From Streptomyces qaidamensis (GTDB lineage: Bacteria; Actinomycetota; Actinomycetes; Streptomycetales; Streptomycetaceae), in contig NZ_CP015098.1 in NCBI RefSeq assembly GCF_001611795.1, positions 4,402,001-4,466,000 on the forward strand: a DNA stretch of 64,000 bases, written 5' to 3'. The position numbers and the translations under genes are program-made. This document shows, piece after piece, positions 10,607 through 20,000 of this stretch. Each line of letters starts with the position of its first letter. The stretch's first letter is position 1. A model generated the notes under the pieces. It was given only the letters and a program-made list of their open reading frames with translations. It had not been told where the DNA came from and made no database searches.

Positions 10607-11083
10607 ATGCCAGCGAAGCCGCGTCCGGCCGCCACACCCGAGCAGGCGCTCTCGGCGATGGACCAGCTCATCGCGACTCACCTGGTCGGACAGCACGAGA
10701 TCGCCCAGCAGGTGGGCCTGAGTGTGACCGACCTCACCTGCTTCGCCTATGTGATCGAGGCCGGCGAGAACCTCCCCACGGCCGGGGATCTGGCGGCCCG
10801 CGTCCACGTCACCACCGGCGCGGTCACCGGCATCCTCAACCGCCTGGAGCGCGCCGGCTACATCACCCGCCGCCCCGACCCCACCGACCGCCGCCGCATC
10901 CGCGTGGCGGCCCAGCCCGACGCGGTCGCCCGCGTCCGAGAGGTCTACGAGCCGTACTACGCCCGTCTCACGCACCTCTTCGCGGACTACTCCCCGGACG
11001 AGATCGCGGTCCTGCACGACTGGTTCACCCGCGCCAGCACGCTGGCGGCGAACTACCTGGAGGAGCACTGCCGCCCGGACTGA
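10607..11083 (+). CDS. MarR-family transcriptional regulator
   Basis: A 158-residue winged-helix protein. Helix-turn-helix and wing are read in AGDLAARVHVTTGAVTGILNRLERAGYITRRPDPTDRR; the closing PTDRRRIRV is the classical MarR wing. N- and C-terminal helices form the dimer interface. It is divergent from the HGxxPAAW gene across 97 bp and could control it. No efflux or metabolic partner is adjacent, so the ligand is unknown. Confidence 0.85.
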   Translation: MPAKPRPAATPEQALSAMDQLIATHLVGQHEIAQQVGLSVTDLTCFAYVIEAGENLPTAGDLAARVHVTTGAVTGILNRLERAGYITRRPDPTDRRRIRVAAQPDAVARVREVYEPYYARLTHLFADYSPDEIAVLHDWFTRASTLAANYLEEHCRPD

Positions 11084-11197
11084 GCGCGGCAGCGTCGGTC
11101 CGGCCGTGGAAGCCGCGGAAAAGCAGTTGGGCCGCAGACGGCCGGGGCGGTAGCTTGCGGAGCACCGTGACACGGTCACGCCAACACGGGCAGGCAC

Positions 11198-11281
11198 AAG
11201 GAACTCCCACGGTTCGAGTTCGACAGCGCGGTCCGCTTCCTCCTCCGGCACCTCGACGGGACGGCCACGGCACGGGGCTGA
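11198..11281 (+). other. Possible 3' coding remnant in the 11084-11378 gap
   Basis: The 295-bp stretch between the marR gene and the lipoprotein gene holds no complete gene. One frame reads KELPRFEFDSAVRFLLRHLD and stops at TGA 11279-11281. This is more protein-like than the surrounding frames and could be the last 27 codons of a lost gene. I do not recognise the family, and there is no start or ribosome-binding site. Confidence 0.2.
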
Positions 11282-11378
11282 TCGCGTAGGGGCGGGCGCC
11301 GGATACTCCCGAGCAAGCGACAAGGGCTGAACCGGCGTCCGCCCCGACCGGTCTGCCGGCTTCAGAGGCTGACGGCCT

Positions 11379-12668
11379 CTACCGCCACTCCAGGACGTCC
11401 CCCACGCTCAGCGCCTTGTCCGCGCCCGGTGCAGCGATCTTCTTCGGGGTTGCGCCGGGGGCGATGGCGGAGATGAAGAACTCGAGCCGGGTGCCCTGGA
11501 GCGAGGCGAAGATCAGCTGCTTTCCGTCCGGCGAAATGGCCCGCACGGTGTTCTTCCGATCCGTCGCCGGGATGATCGGATCACCCAGGGCAGCCTTCGG
11601 GAGGTCCGCCGTGCCGTCGAGCCGAGAAGTGTCCAGCGTCCAGAAGGAGTTCTTCCGCTCCGGGTCTTTGGCCTCGCCGAGTCGGGGGCCGCACAGCACG
11701 GTCTCGTCGTCGACCCAGCCGTAGGGGTAGCAGTCGCCCTCGTAGGGAATGCCGGTCGTCTTCACACCGTCGGTCTTGAACAGCGCACTGCGCTGTGGCA
11801 CGTCGGCCACGGTGAAGCCCTGCCCAGTGATGAAGGTCGTCGCCTTGCGCCCGTCGTGACTGACGCGGACCTCCTTGCCGAAGAGCCCGCGCACCGGGTC
11901 CCCCGCGAGCGCAAGGGCGGCCCCGTCCATGTAACTGCCATCACCGCCCGCCTGTTCGGTCACCTCGTGGTCTCCCGCGACGGAGCGGCTGGCGATCCGC
12001 ACATGATCCGAGGAGTCGGTCTCGGTGAACCAGACAGCACTGCCGTCCTGGGCGAAGACGGCGTTCTCCTCTCCGGGCGCGTCACCGAAGTCCTCGGTCT
12101 GTCCACCGGACAGCTTGGTCAGCTTGCCGCTGGTGTCGACGTATCCCACCCCTGTCGCCTCGGTCTCTCGATCGATGAGAACGACGGCCATCCGGGAGAA
12201 GTCCTTGTCGAAGAGTTGCCGCAGCCGGGTGGCCGCGACGGCGCGCGGCCCGTCCTCGGACGCACCGGCGACGGGGAAGTTGTCAGCGCACAGCTCCACG
12301 AGCGGGGAGGCGACGTCGTCGGCCTCCGCGACCACGGCCTCGGCCGGGACGGTGAAGGTCCGGGAGACGGTCCGTTCCCACGTGGTCGGATCCCAGCCCG
12401 TGACCGTCACTCTGGCCGGGTTGCTCGCGGGCACGGAACACGAGGCGGTGACGATCACACCCCTGTCCGGAAAGTCCCCGCTCCCCTGGCCTGCGCTCTT
12501 GCTCCCGCCCTGCTGTCCGGCAGGCGCCTGAGTGCCCTTGGCAGTGGGGTCGGCGCCGTCATCGCCCCCGCCACACCCCGCGACGAGCGGAAGCAGCACC
12601 GTGGCGACAGCCAACGCAGCCATGCCCCCGCCCCGCCGGCGGCCTCCGTGGCCCTCGATTCTCCCCAC
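11379..12668 (-). CDS. Secreted lipoprotein with beta-propeller-like (TolB/WD40-like) domain
   Basis: A 429-residue protein. I chose the GTG at 12668, preceded by GAGGGGG. It gives a basic n-region, a hydrophobic core AALAVATVLLPLV and the lipobox L-V-A-G-C. A Gly/Ala/Gln-rich linker follows the lipidated Cys. The rest contains repeated beta-blade patterns such as AVFAQDGSAVWFTETDSSDH, VSHDGRKATTF and RAISPDGKQLIFAS, typical of TolB-like propellers. It is probably an extracellular surface protein. No enzyme motif is seen and it has no obvious operon partner. Confidence 0.65.
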   Translation of the reverse strand: MGRIEGHGGRRRGGGMAALAVATVLLPLVAGCGGGDDGADPTAKGTQAPAGQQGGSKSAGQGSGDFPDRGVIVTASCSVPASNPARVTVTGWDPTTWERTVSRTFTVPAEAVVAEADDVASPLVELCADNFPVAGASEDGPRAVAATRLRQLFDKDFSRMAVVLIDRETEATGVGYVDTSGKLTKLSGGQTEDFGDAPGEENAVFAQDGSAVWFTETDSSDHVRIASRSVAGDHEVTEQAGGDGSYMDGAALALAGDPVRGLFGKEVRVSHDGRKATTFITGQGFTVADVPQRSALFKTDGVKTTGIPYEGDCYPYGWVDDETVLCGPRLGEAKDPERKNSFWTLDTSRLDGTADLPKAALGDPIIPATDRKNTVRAISPDGKQLIFASLQGTRLEFFISAIAPGATPKKIAAPGADKALSVGDVLEWR

Positions 12669-12816
12669 GCCCGTGTCCCCCTCGCGATGTCCTGCCCTGC
12701 AGCGGCCACGTGATCGTAATGCGAACTGGCGCGAGTCGCGGTGGAGTTGTCGGCCACACGACGCTCGGGGCCGCCGCCGACCGGATGGACTGCCCTGGGA
12801 TGATCCCAGGGGGCCT

Positions 12817-13057
12817 TCGAACCTGCGAAGCACGAATCCCATCGAGTCGACCTTCGCCACCGTGCGGCTGCGGACCAAGGTGACCAAGGGTTCCGGCAGC
12901 CGGGCCGCCGGGCCGGCCATGGTCTTCAAGCTGGTCGAGCCCGCCCAGGGCCCGCTGGCGGGCCGTGAACGCACCCCACCTCGTCGCTCCGGTCCGTGCC
13001 GGGGCCCTCTTCGAACGCGGCCACCTCGCCGAATGCCCCGAGCCCCTCGCGGCGTGA
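12817..13057 (+). pseudogene. IS256-type (mutator) transposase C-terminal remnant, frameshifted
   Basis: The frame starting near 12817 reads STNPIESTFATVRLRTKVTK and then GSRAAGPAMVFKLVEPAQ. This is the conserved C-terminal block of IS256/mutator transposases. An extra G at about 12949 breaks the frame. In the next frame the family sequence continues as ARWRAVNAPHLVAPVRAGAL and stops at TGA 13055-13057. The N-terminal three quarters and both insertion-sequence ends are absent, so it is a dead fragment. Confidence 0.75.
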
Positions 13058-13092
13058 GCAGCCTCAGCCGATCCGCAGAAGCCGGGAGGGTC

Positions 13093-13659
13093 TCAGGCAC
13101 TCGTGCGCCGTATGTGCAGGTGGCCATCGCGAGGGAAGGAAGGCGGCGCCGCGGGCAGGACGCTGTCAAAGTCGTACCGGCTCTTCTGCGCAACCCGGCA
13201 CGATGCCAGGTTGTCCACCTGGTGCAGGAGTTCGAGACGCTCCAGCCCGTCGGCTTCGAAGGTGTCGAAGGCCCAGCTGGTGAGTGCCTCCAGAGCGCGG
13301 GGAGCCACTCCCAGCCCGCGAGCGTGCGCCGCGGTCCAGTAGCCCACCTCGGCCGCCGGTTTGCCGTAGGCGACTTCCTTGAGGACCACGTTGCCCAACA
13401 ACTGTTCGCGAACTGAACCGGGTTGTGCCTCAAGGACGGCGAAGCCGAACCGGTCTCCCGCTGCCCAGCCCAGCTGCTGGGCCTGCACCCACCGTGCCCC
13501 GTCAGCATCGTTGTCCACCGCCGAGCTCGCCCACTGACGCAATGCGGGATCCCGGCTCACCTCGACCAATGCGGCAACGTCCTCCATGCGCCAGGGGCGA
13601 AGAACGAGAGCGGGAGAGGCCGACGTCGCGGCCACCTGAAGTACGACGGGGGCATTCAT
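13093..13659 (-). CDS. GNAT-family N-acetyltransferase (RimJ/RimL type)
   Basis: A 188-residue protein with the layout of ribosomal-protein-alanine acetyltransferase relatives. LVLRPWRMEDVAALVEVSRD occurs at the start, GNVVLKEV forms the central strand, EVGYWTAAHARGLGVAPRAL is the acetyl-CoA-binding motif A, and RLELLHQVDNLASCRVAQK lies near the C-terminus. The acceptor is unknown and could be a small molecule or protein. It is convergent with the IS remnant and stands alone. Confidence 0.8.
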   Translation of the reverse strand: MNAPVVLQVAATSASPALVLRPWRMEDVAALVEVSRDPALRQWASSAVDNDADGARWVQAQQLGWAAGDRFGFAVLEAQPGSVREQLLGNVVLKEVAYGKPAAEVGYWTAAHARGLGVAPRALEALTSWAFDTFEADGLERLELLHQVDNLASCRVAQKSRYDFDSVLPAAPPSFPRDGHLHIRRTSA

Positions 13660-13732
13660 AAACCCATCATGTGCGGGGGCGTTTCACCCGACGCCAGCCG
13701 CGTCCGGCCCATGCCGCCTTGCGACCGCACCG

Positions 13733-14671
13733 TCATTGCTGTGTCCGGACGCGCAGAGCCTGGAGAGACCAGTCGAACACTGGAGCCAGACTCTCCGGGG
13801 CCGGCCAGCCGTTGACCACTGCGAGCAACTGGAGGTACCGCTCTCTGCGGGGGTCGTTCACGCTCTCCAGCCGAGTCGCCAGCCGGCGGCGAAGCTCGAC
13901 GTCGTCGGGGCGGCCGAGGAGGTGCGCGTAGTGCGCCGTGAACGCCGCGACGATCGGATCGGCCTGGGGGGAGGCCGGGTCGATGCCGGCGGTCAGGGCG
14001 GGGCCGGCCTGGTCACGGACGGCTGCGGTGATGTCGCGGCGCGGGCCCATCTTGCCGCTTCGGGCCTGCTCGACTGCCTGGTCCTCGGCCATCCGCCGCA
14101 CGGCGGCACGGAAATCCGGATCCAGGGACATTTCGGCCAACTCCACCCACGCCTGGACCTGCTCCGCCTCCGGGTTGTCAGGTAGCTCGGGGGTCATCGA
14201 GCGCATGACCCCCGCGAATGCGGGGGCAGCGTCGAGACCGCCGAAGACAGCGTCGAGGAAGTCGCCGATCAGACGTCGGCGTTCGTCCTCGGAGAGCTGG
14301 GCCAGCCGGTGCATGAGTTCCGTCTCCTCAGGTGTGGACCCGCGCTCGGCCACCGCCGTCAGCACCGCGCGCCGCAGGCGCAGGACGCGGATCTGCACGG
14401 CCAGTGCTTCGGCGTGCGCCGCGGCGACCTCGGGAAGCGAGAGCTCGCGGTCCACGACCTTGCGGATCGTGGGAAGGTCCAGTCCCAGCTCGCGCAGGGT
14501 CCGCACGAGGTCCAGGCGTGCGATGGCGTCGATGCTGTAAAGGCGGTAGCCGGCCGGGCTGCGGTCCGTCGGCGCCACGATTCCGCGATCGGAGTAGAAC
14601 CGAATGGTCTTGACCGTGAGTCCGGTCCGCCGAGCGAGCTCGCCGATCGAGTAGAGCGCGTCGCCGTCCAT
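13733..14671 (-). CDS. MerR-family transcriptional regulator
   Basis: A 312-residue protein. The N-terminal winged helix YSIGELARRTGLTVKTIRFY-SDRGIVAPTDRSPAGYRLY is a textbook MerR domain. A coiled-coil dimerisation helix (~residues 75-115) follows, then a ~190-residue C-terminal effector domain rich in helices. There is no cysteine pattern for metal sensing, so an organic ligand is more likely. An inverted repeat in its own promoter (14686-14704) suggests autoregulation. Confidence 0.85.
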   Translation of the reverse strand: MDGDALYSIGELARRTGLTVKTIRFYSDRGIVAPTDRSPAGYRLYSIDAIARLDLVRTLRELGLDLPTIRKVVDRELSLPEVAAAHAEALAVQIRVLRLRRAVLTAVAERGSTPEETELMHRLAQLSEDERRRLIGDFLDAVFGGLDAAPAFAGVMRSMTPELPDNPEAEQVQAWVELAEMSLDPDFRAAVRRMAEDQAVEQARSGKMGPRRDITAAVRDQAGPALTAGIDPASPQADPIVAAFTAHYAHLLGRPDDVELRRRLATRLESVNDPRRERYLQLLAVVNGWPAPESLAPVFDWSLQALRVRTQQ

Positions 14672-14685
14672 GCCCCCACCTTCGC

Positions 14686-14704
14686 GTCTCCCCCTACTGG
14701 AGAC
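14686..14704 (-). promoter_or_regulatory. Inverted repeat in the merR promoter
   Basis: GTCTCC (14686-14691) and GGAGAC (14699-14704) form a perfect 6-bp inverted repeat with a 7-bp spacer. On the minus strand a TTGAGT sequence overlaps its upstream edge as a possible -35 box. MerR proteins normally bind such dyads between -35 and -10, so autoregulation is likely. Confidence 0.45.
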
Positions 14705-14911
14705 TCAAGCCCCTTCGCCTGCCAGCAGCCAGCCACTCCTCACCCACAAGTCTTTCTCCAGTTGGGAGCGGGGGCCTCAGTGACACATCTCGTCAGAGTG
14801 ACGCAAAAGGTGCTGTTCGGTCCTCCACGCGGGAGAAGAGGGCGAAGGGGCCCACCAGCGCTTCATCGACGACTCGGCATCGTCGCCGACATCCCCGACT
14901 GAGCTGCACCT

Positions 14912-14942
14912 TTGACCTCAACCTTGGTTTAGGTACAACACT
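14912..14942 (+). promoter_or_regulatory. MerR/SoxR-type promoter with 19-bp spacer
   Basis: A -35 TTGACC (14912-14917) and a -10 AACACT (14937-14942) are separated by exactly 19 bp. The dyad ACCTCAACC-TT-GGTTTAGGT (14915-14934, 8 of 9 arm matches) fills the spacer. This over-long spacer with a central dyad is the hallmark of promoters activated by MerR-family proteins by DNA untwisting. The predicted start falls on the ATG at 14949, giving a leaderless mRNA. Confidence 0.55.
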
Positions 14943-14948
14943 CGGTGC

Positions 14949-15362
14949 ATGAAGAACGCAAACAGCAGCACCATTCTCTTCCGCAACACCATGCGCATCA
15001 CCGACGGCCACCTCGATGGCTTCCGGCACGCCATCGCGCAGGCGGTGGCATTCACTCAAGAGCACGGCCCCCAGCTCATGGTGGAGGTCTTCATCGACGA
15101 GGAGCGGATGCTGGCGCACAGCTTCCAGCTCTACCGCGACTCCGATGCCATCCGCGCCCACTGGCGGCTGTCGGATCCGTACATCCGCGAGGTGATGGAG
15201 CACTGCACCGTGCAGCACTTCGAGATATTCGGTGCACCGGACCACGACATCGTGACGGCCCTCGAGACCCCCGACGGCGAATCCTTCCCCTTCGCCATCT
15301 CGCCCCGCCTCGCCGGCTTCAACCGTCTTGAGACGCCTGGCCGGGGCAAATCGCCCTCTTAG
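14949..15362 (+). CDS. Antibiotic-biosynthesis-monooxygenase-like (dimeric alpha/beta barrel) protein
   Basis: A 137-residue protein. The pattern FRNTMRITDGHLDGFRHAI, then MVEVFIDEERMLAHSFQLYRD, then EVMEHCTVQHFEIFGAPD resembles ABM/quinol-monooxygenase-like ferredoxin folds that act as dimers. No catalytic residue can be named with confidence. Its promoter is of the MerR type. The adjacent divergent merR gene is a candidate controller, although that gene's own dyad differs in sequence. There is no ribosome-binding site, in keeping with leaderless translation. Confidence 0.55.
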   Translation: MKNANSSTILFRNTMRITDGHLDGFRHAIAQAVAFTQEHGPQLMVEVFIDEERMLAHSFQLYRDSDAIRAHWRLSDPYIREVMEHCTVQHFEIFGAPDHDIVTALETPDGESFPFAISPRLAGFNRLETPGRGKSPS

Positions 15363-15400
15363 AGATCGGTTCATGCACTGCCATGCCGTCAAGACAAAAG

Positions 15401-15436
15401 CCAGAGGCCCTGTGGATCTCTCCACAGGGCCTCTGG
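15401..15436 (-). terminator. Rho-independent terminator of tRNA-Arg
   Basis: Perfect 16-bp stem CCAGAGGCCCTGTGGA (15401-15416) with its complement at 15421-15436 and a 4-nt loop. On the minus strand it is followed by CTTTTGTCTT, a U-rich tail. It lies 8 nt past the tRNA 3' end. Confidence 0.85.
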
Positions 15437-15443
15437 TCTGCTG

Positions 15444-15516
15444 TGCACTCGGCAGGATTCGAACCTGCAACCTTCTGATCCGTAGTCAGATGCTCTATCC
15501 GTTAAGCTACGAGTGC
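15444..15516 (-). tRNA. tRNA-Arg (anticodon ACG)
   Basis: The minus strand folds as a 73-nt cloverleaf. The acceptor GCACTCG pairs with CGAGTGC and is followed by discriminator A. The anticodon stem TCTGA/TCAGA has loop CTACGGA (anticodon ACG, reading CGN after A-to-I editing). The T arm GCAGGTTCGAATCCTGC is perfect. CCA is not encoded. Confidence 0.95.
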
Positions 15517-15685
15517 TTGTTCTGTTTTTTCGCCGCTCTCGGGCCTTCCGGCTCGCTCGCGGCGACAGGAAGAACATTACATGACTGCCGCCGCCATGTG
15601 AAATCCGTTAGCCGCACCCCTTGTGAGCTGCGGAAACGGCACTTCCGGCGGCTCTCCCGCCCGCTCTTGCGGAGGGCAACGACAG

Positions 15686-15715
15686 CGAAGCCCCGGTCAG
15701 GTGACCGGGGCTTCG
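15686..15715 (-). terminator. Terminator of tRNA-Ser(GCT)
   Basis: Stem CGAAGCCCCGGTC pairs with GACCGGGGCTTCG around a 4-nt loop, 11 nt past the tRNA 3' end on the minus strand. On that strand it is followed by CTGTCGTTGC. Confidence 0.75.
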
Positions 15716-15725
15716 TGATCGAGTG

Positions 15726-15816
15726 CGGAGGCGGAGGGATTTGAACCCTCGATGGGCTTTAAGGCCCAAACCGCATTAGCAGTGCGGCGCCATAGACCGG
15801 ACTAGGCGACGCCTCC
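15726..15816 (-). tRNA. tRNA-Ser (anticodon GCT)
   Basis: A 91-nt class II tRNA on the minus strand. The acceptor GGAGGCG/CGCCTCC has discriminator G. The anticodon loop CTGCTAA gives GCT (AGC/AGU codons). A long variable arm (GGGCCTTAAAGCCC type) and T arm GAGGGTTCAAATCCCTC are present. CCA is not encoded. Confidence 0.95.
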
Positions 15817-16001
15817 AGCATCACTCCCGCGCGAGCGCGAGCGGTGCGTGCCGATGATGACACAGTCGAGCGTGCTGTCACCAATCGACCCCCACGGTAC
15901 TAGGCGGGAAGGGCGTGGGGCAAAGGCCTTGTCAGGCCCGTGCGGGCCTCCGCCCGTGGGGCCGCGCGCAACATCCGGGGCCGTGCCGCGTTAGGCAGGG
16001 C

Positions 16002-16520
16002 ATGTTGCGTGCCACCCCCCGGGCCACCGCCCGCCCCGTCCTGCGGCGCCTCCTCATCGGTGCCGCCGCCTCCGTCGCCGCCGCCGGGTCGCTGACCGCG
16101 GCGCCCCCGGCCGCGTATGCCCAGGCCGCAGGGACCGGACTACTGTCCCCGGCCGGTCCCGGCGGCGGCCCGGACCGCGATCACCTCACCGTCACCGTGC
16201 GGAACGCCGGCGGCGGGGCCGACGGAACGTTCGAGCTGTACTGCGGCCCCGACGGCGGCAGCCACCCCGACCCGCGCGGCGCCTGTGACGCCCTGGAGCG
16301 GGACACGCGGTGGGGGCAGGACGTCTTCGCCCCCGCGCCGGAGGGCGGCTTCTGCACCATGCAGTACGGCGGCCCCGCCACCGCGCACGTCACCGGCACC
16401 TGGGCCGGACGGCCCGTCGACGCCACGTACGACCGCCGTGACGGCTGCCAGATCTCCCGCTGGGACCGGCTCGTGCCGCTTCTGCCGGGCGTGGGGGGCA
16501 ACCGGGCCGCCAGGGCCTGA
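16002..16520 (+). CDS. Subtilisin-inhibitor-like (SSI family, I16) secreted protein
   Basis: A 172-residue precursor. The ATG at 16002 gives a twin-basic n-region, a hydrophobic core LIGAAASVAAAGSLTA and a cleavage site near A-Y-A. The mature part matches the SSI layout. CGPDGGSHPDPRGAC supplies the first disulfide pair. FCTMQY followed by GC 30 residues later supplies the second. The reactive-site loop C-T-M-Q-Y keeps the family's P1 Met and P2' Tyr. By family knowledge it is a dimeric extracellular inhibitor of subtilisin-like proteases. The C-terminus after the last Cys differs from classical SSI. Confidence 0.78.
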   Translation: MLRATPRATARPVLRRLLIGAAASVAAAGSLTAAPPAAYAQAAGTGLLSPAGPGGGPDRDHLTVTVRNAGGGADGTFELYCGPDGGSHPDPRGACDALERDTRWGQDVFAPAPEGGFCTMQYGGPATAHVTGTWAGRPVDATYDRRDGCQISRWDRLVPLLPGVGGNRAARA

Positions 16521-16527
16521 GCCGTCC

Positions 16528-16687
16528 GCCGGCTCCGGTGCGGCAGACTCCGCCGGTTCCGGTGGGGCAGGCCCCGCCGGTTCCGGTGCGGCAGGCCCCG
16601 CCGGTTCCGGTGCGGCAGGCCCCGCCGGTGCCGGTGCGGCAGACTCCGCCGGTGCCGGTGCGGCAGGCCCCGCCGGCTCCCGTGCGG
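16528..16687. repeat. 24-bp tandem repeat downstream of the SSI gene
   Basis: About six and a half copies of a 24-bp unit with core GGTTCCGGTGCGGCAGGCC follow the inhibitor stop codon. The period divides by three, so every frame stays open; one reads GSGAAGPAGSGAAGPAG. The rest of the 480-bp gap to 17001 shows no gene, only the promoter region of the next gene. Confidence 0.75.
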
Positions 16688-17000
16688 CAGAGAGGGCGGG
16701 GCGTCCCGGCGCCTCCTTCTGCGCCACTCTCCGCCCTCATCACGCCACTCTGGCCAAAAGGTACAGAAGCACCGTCGTCGTAAAGGTCCCGCGAAGGTCC
16801 CGCGACGTCGTCGCAGGAGGGCGGGGGTTTGACGGTTACTCGGTCGTCAGTTCGGGGTCACTTCCTCGTGCGACCTCGCTCTCATCCGGCGTCGCGAGCG
16901 CAACCGCAGCCCTTAGACTCCCTCGCGTGACACGCCGCGGGACGGTTGGCAAGATGGCCCGAGCGGTCGGCAAGGTGCGGTAACAGGGAGGAAGCGTCTC

Positions 17001-20000
17001 GTGAGCAGCAGGCCATCCCGAGGCGCTGCTCGCCTCGCAGCCATACTGGACGCGCTTCCCGACGCGTTGGTGCTGGTCAACGCCAATGGGACGGTCGTCA
17101 ACGCCAACACCATCGCCTTGGAGGCCTTCGAGACTCCGGGGACCGCTCTGGTGGGGCGCGGGCTGCTCGATCTGCTGCCGCAGTTCGACTCCAAGCTCAT
17201 CCCCGGCTCCATGCGGCGGCCGGAGCACCTCGATCCGCACGCCCGGACCAAGCCGACCCGGATGATCGCGCGCCGGACCGACGGGACCGAGTTCCCCGTC
17301 GAGGTCACCAGTGCGAATCTGGAGAACGGGCAGCAGGCCTACGACGGTTACGGGTACAGCGGTGACGAGCTGCTCATGCTCGTCGTGAGGGACCTGACCG
17401 GGACCGTGGACACCGAGGCCGAACTCGCGCGGTCGCAGCGGCAGACCGAGATGATCCTGCGGGCCGCGGCCGAGGGGGTCGTCGGGACCGACACCGACGG
17501 GCGGATCGTGCTCGTCAATCCGGCCGCCGCCCAGATACTGGGATTCCGCGCCAGCGATCTCGGCGGGCGCGAACTGCACGACCTCGTGCTGCACTCGCGC
17601 GCCGACGGCTCGCCCTTCCCGTACGAGGACTCGCCGCTCGCCGACACCCTGCGCTCCGGGCGCAAACACCGGGTACGCAGCCAGGTGCTGTATGCCAAGG
17701 ACGGTGGCAAGGTGCCGGTCGACCTGACGACCGCGCCCGTGCGCGACGGCGACCAGCTCGTCGGCGCCGTGATGACCTTCACCGACCGGCGGCCCTACGA
17801 CGCCGTGGTCGAGGAGAAGGAGGCGGCGGAGAAGCGGCACGCCGAGGAACTGGAGCGGGTCGCCGAGGAGCACGCCTCCGAGCTCACCGCCCTGCGCCAG
17901 CAGCACGTCACCGAAGTGGAGGAGCTCACCGAGCGGCACGCCGAGGAGCTCGCCGCGAACGAGGAGCGGTACGCCGCCCTCGGGGAGCGGGAGAAGGACC
18001 GGTTCGAGGCGCTCGCCGCCCGGCACGAGCAGTTGCTGACCCTGCTCGGCCGGTCGCTGCGCGGCCCGCTGGACGAGCTGCGCCGCGAGCTGGCCGCGCT
18101 GGCCGCCGACGACGCGGGGCAGCTGTGGCCCGAGGCCAACCAGGTGCTGCATCACCTCTCGGCCGGCTACGCGCGCATCACGACACTGATCGACAACGTC
18201 CTCGGGTACCAGCGGCTCGACGCCGGTAGCGAGGACGTCGCCCGTACGAAGGTGATGCTGGACGCCGTCGTCGCCGCGGGGGTCGACGGAGCCGTCGAGC
18301 TCATCGGGCCCGGGCGGGTGCAGTTCGCCGTTCACGCGCCGCCCATCGAGGCCGAGGTCGATCCCCGGTTGCTCGCGACCGCCCTCGCGCATCTCGTCGC
18401 GGACGTGGCGGGGGTCGACGCGACCGGCAACACGCCCGTGTCGGCGGGCGGTTACCTGGACAACACCGTCGTGGTGGCGGCGGCGCAGCGCGGCGAGGTC
18501 GTCCGCATCGAGGTGCGCGGGCCGTACGCCGGTGGCGACACCGTGCACGAGCCGATCGTGCGCGGGATCGTCCGGGCCCACGGCGGTGTGCTGCAGACGC
18601 ACGACGTGCCGGGGATGAGCGGGAGCGCGTACGTCCTGGAGGTGCCGATCGGGGGCGGGGCCGGGGCGGTTGCCGTCCAGCCGGTGGACGAGTCCGCAGC
18701 GCTCGCTCTGGTCGATCCCGCTGCCGTCGACCCCGCTGCCGTCGACCCGGCCGGGCAGACGTCCGGTGGGGGGCGGCGCCGGGCGCGGCGGGCCACCACC
18801 GACGCGTTCCTGGACGGAGACGTGCCGGGTGGCGAGGGCGAGGCGGCCGGTGGTCCCGGAGCCGACGGGGCCGCGCCCACCGGGCGGCGCAGGCGCCGGG
18901 CCGCCGGGGAGCAGGCGGCCCTTCCGGCGCAGGCGTCCGGTGAGGGCGGCGCGTCGGGCGGCACCGGGCGACGGCGGCGCGCGGCGGAGGACGCCGGTGC
19001 GGGTGCCGTCGGCAGTGCCGTCCAGGGTGTCGCCGAGGGGGCCGTGATGACGGCCGCCGAGCATGCGGCGGGCGCCGCCGCCTCGAACACGGGGCTGGGC
19101 GGGACCGTGCCGCCGCAGGGTGTGCCCGGGCCGTCCGGGCGGCGGGGTCGGCATGAACCCGGTGAGCAGGCCGCGCTGCCGCCGGCGCTGCCCGCGCCGC
19201 CGTCCGGTGGCGAGGCCGCCGGTCCGTCCGACGCGGCTCAGGGGCAGGCCCAGCAGCCGACCGGGCGTCGGCGGCGCGCGCTGGCCGCCGCCAACGAGCG
19301 GGCGGCGGCAGCTCAGGAGGCGGCCGGGCCGCGTCCGGTGTTCGCGCTGCCGCCGGCCGAGGCCGATCAGGCCCCGGCCCCGGCCCCCGCGCCCGCCCAG
19401 CTGGAGGTTCCGGCCGAAGCGGGGCAGCCGGCCGCCGACGGGTCCACGGGAGCTCCGGGTGTCGTGCCCGCTCAGGGCCAGGTGCCGGTTCCGGAGCAGG
19501 GTGCCGGGGCGGCCCCCGGTGTGGCCGCCGCCGGTGACGGGGCGGTTGAGGAGGGTCGGCACGACGCCGTCCCGCACGACCAGTCCGCCGATCACACTCC
19601 GCCGCAGCCGCATCCCACCAGCGCTCCGACCGGCCGCCGGCGACGGGCCGTCGCCGCGCCGCAGTCGGCCGAGGGGGCCGGAGCACAGGCGCCGGTGAGT
19701 GCCGGCCAGGCGGGTCCGGTGCCTGCGGGACCGGTGCCTGCGGGTTCCACAGCTACAAGCCCCGTGCCTACAGGTCCCGTACCTGCCGGTTCCACAGCCA
19801 CAGGCCCCGTGCCTACAGGTCCCGTACCTGCCGCATCCGTACCCGCCGGGCCTGGCCAGGGCGCTCCCGTCCAGGCCGGCGTCACCGCTTCCCCCGTCGC
19901 GCCGGGTACGGCCGTGCCGCCGCAGGGCGTGCCGGTTCCCGCGCAGGGGGATGTCCCCCACGTGAACGCCCCGCACGGCACCCAGCCGCAGGGCGTGTCC

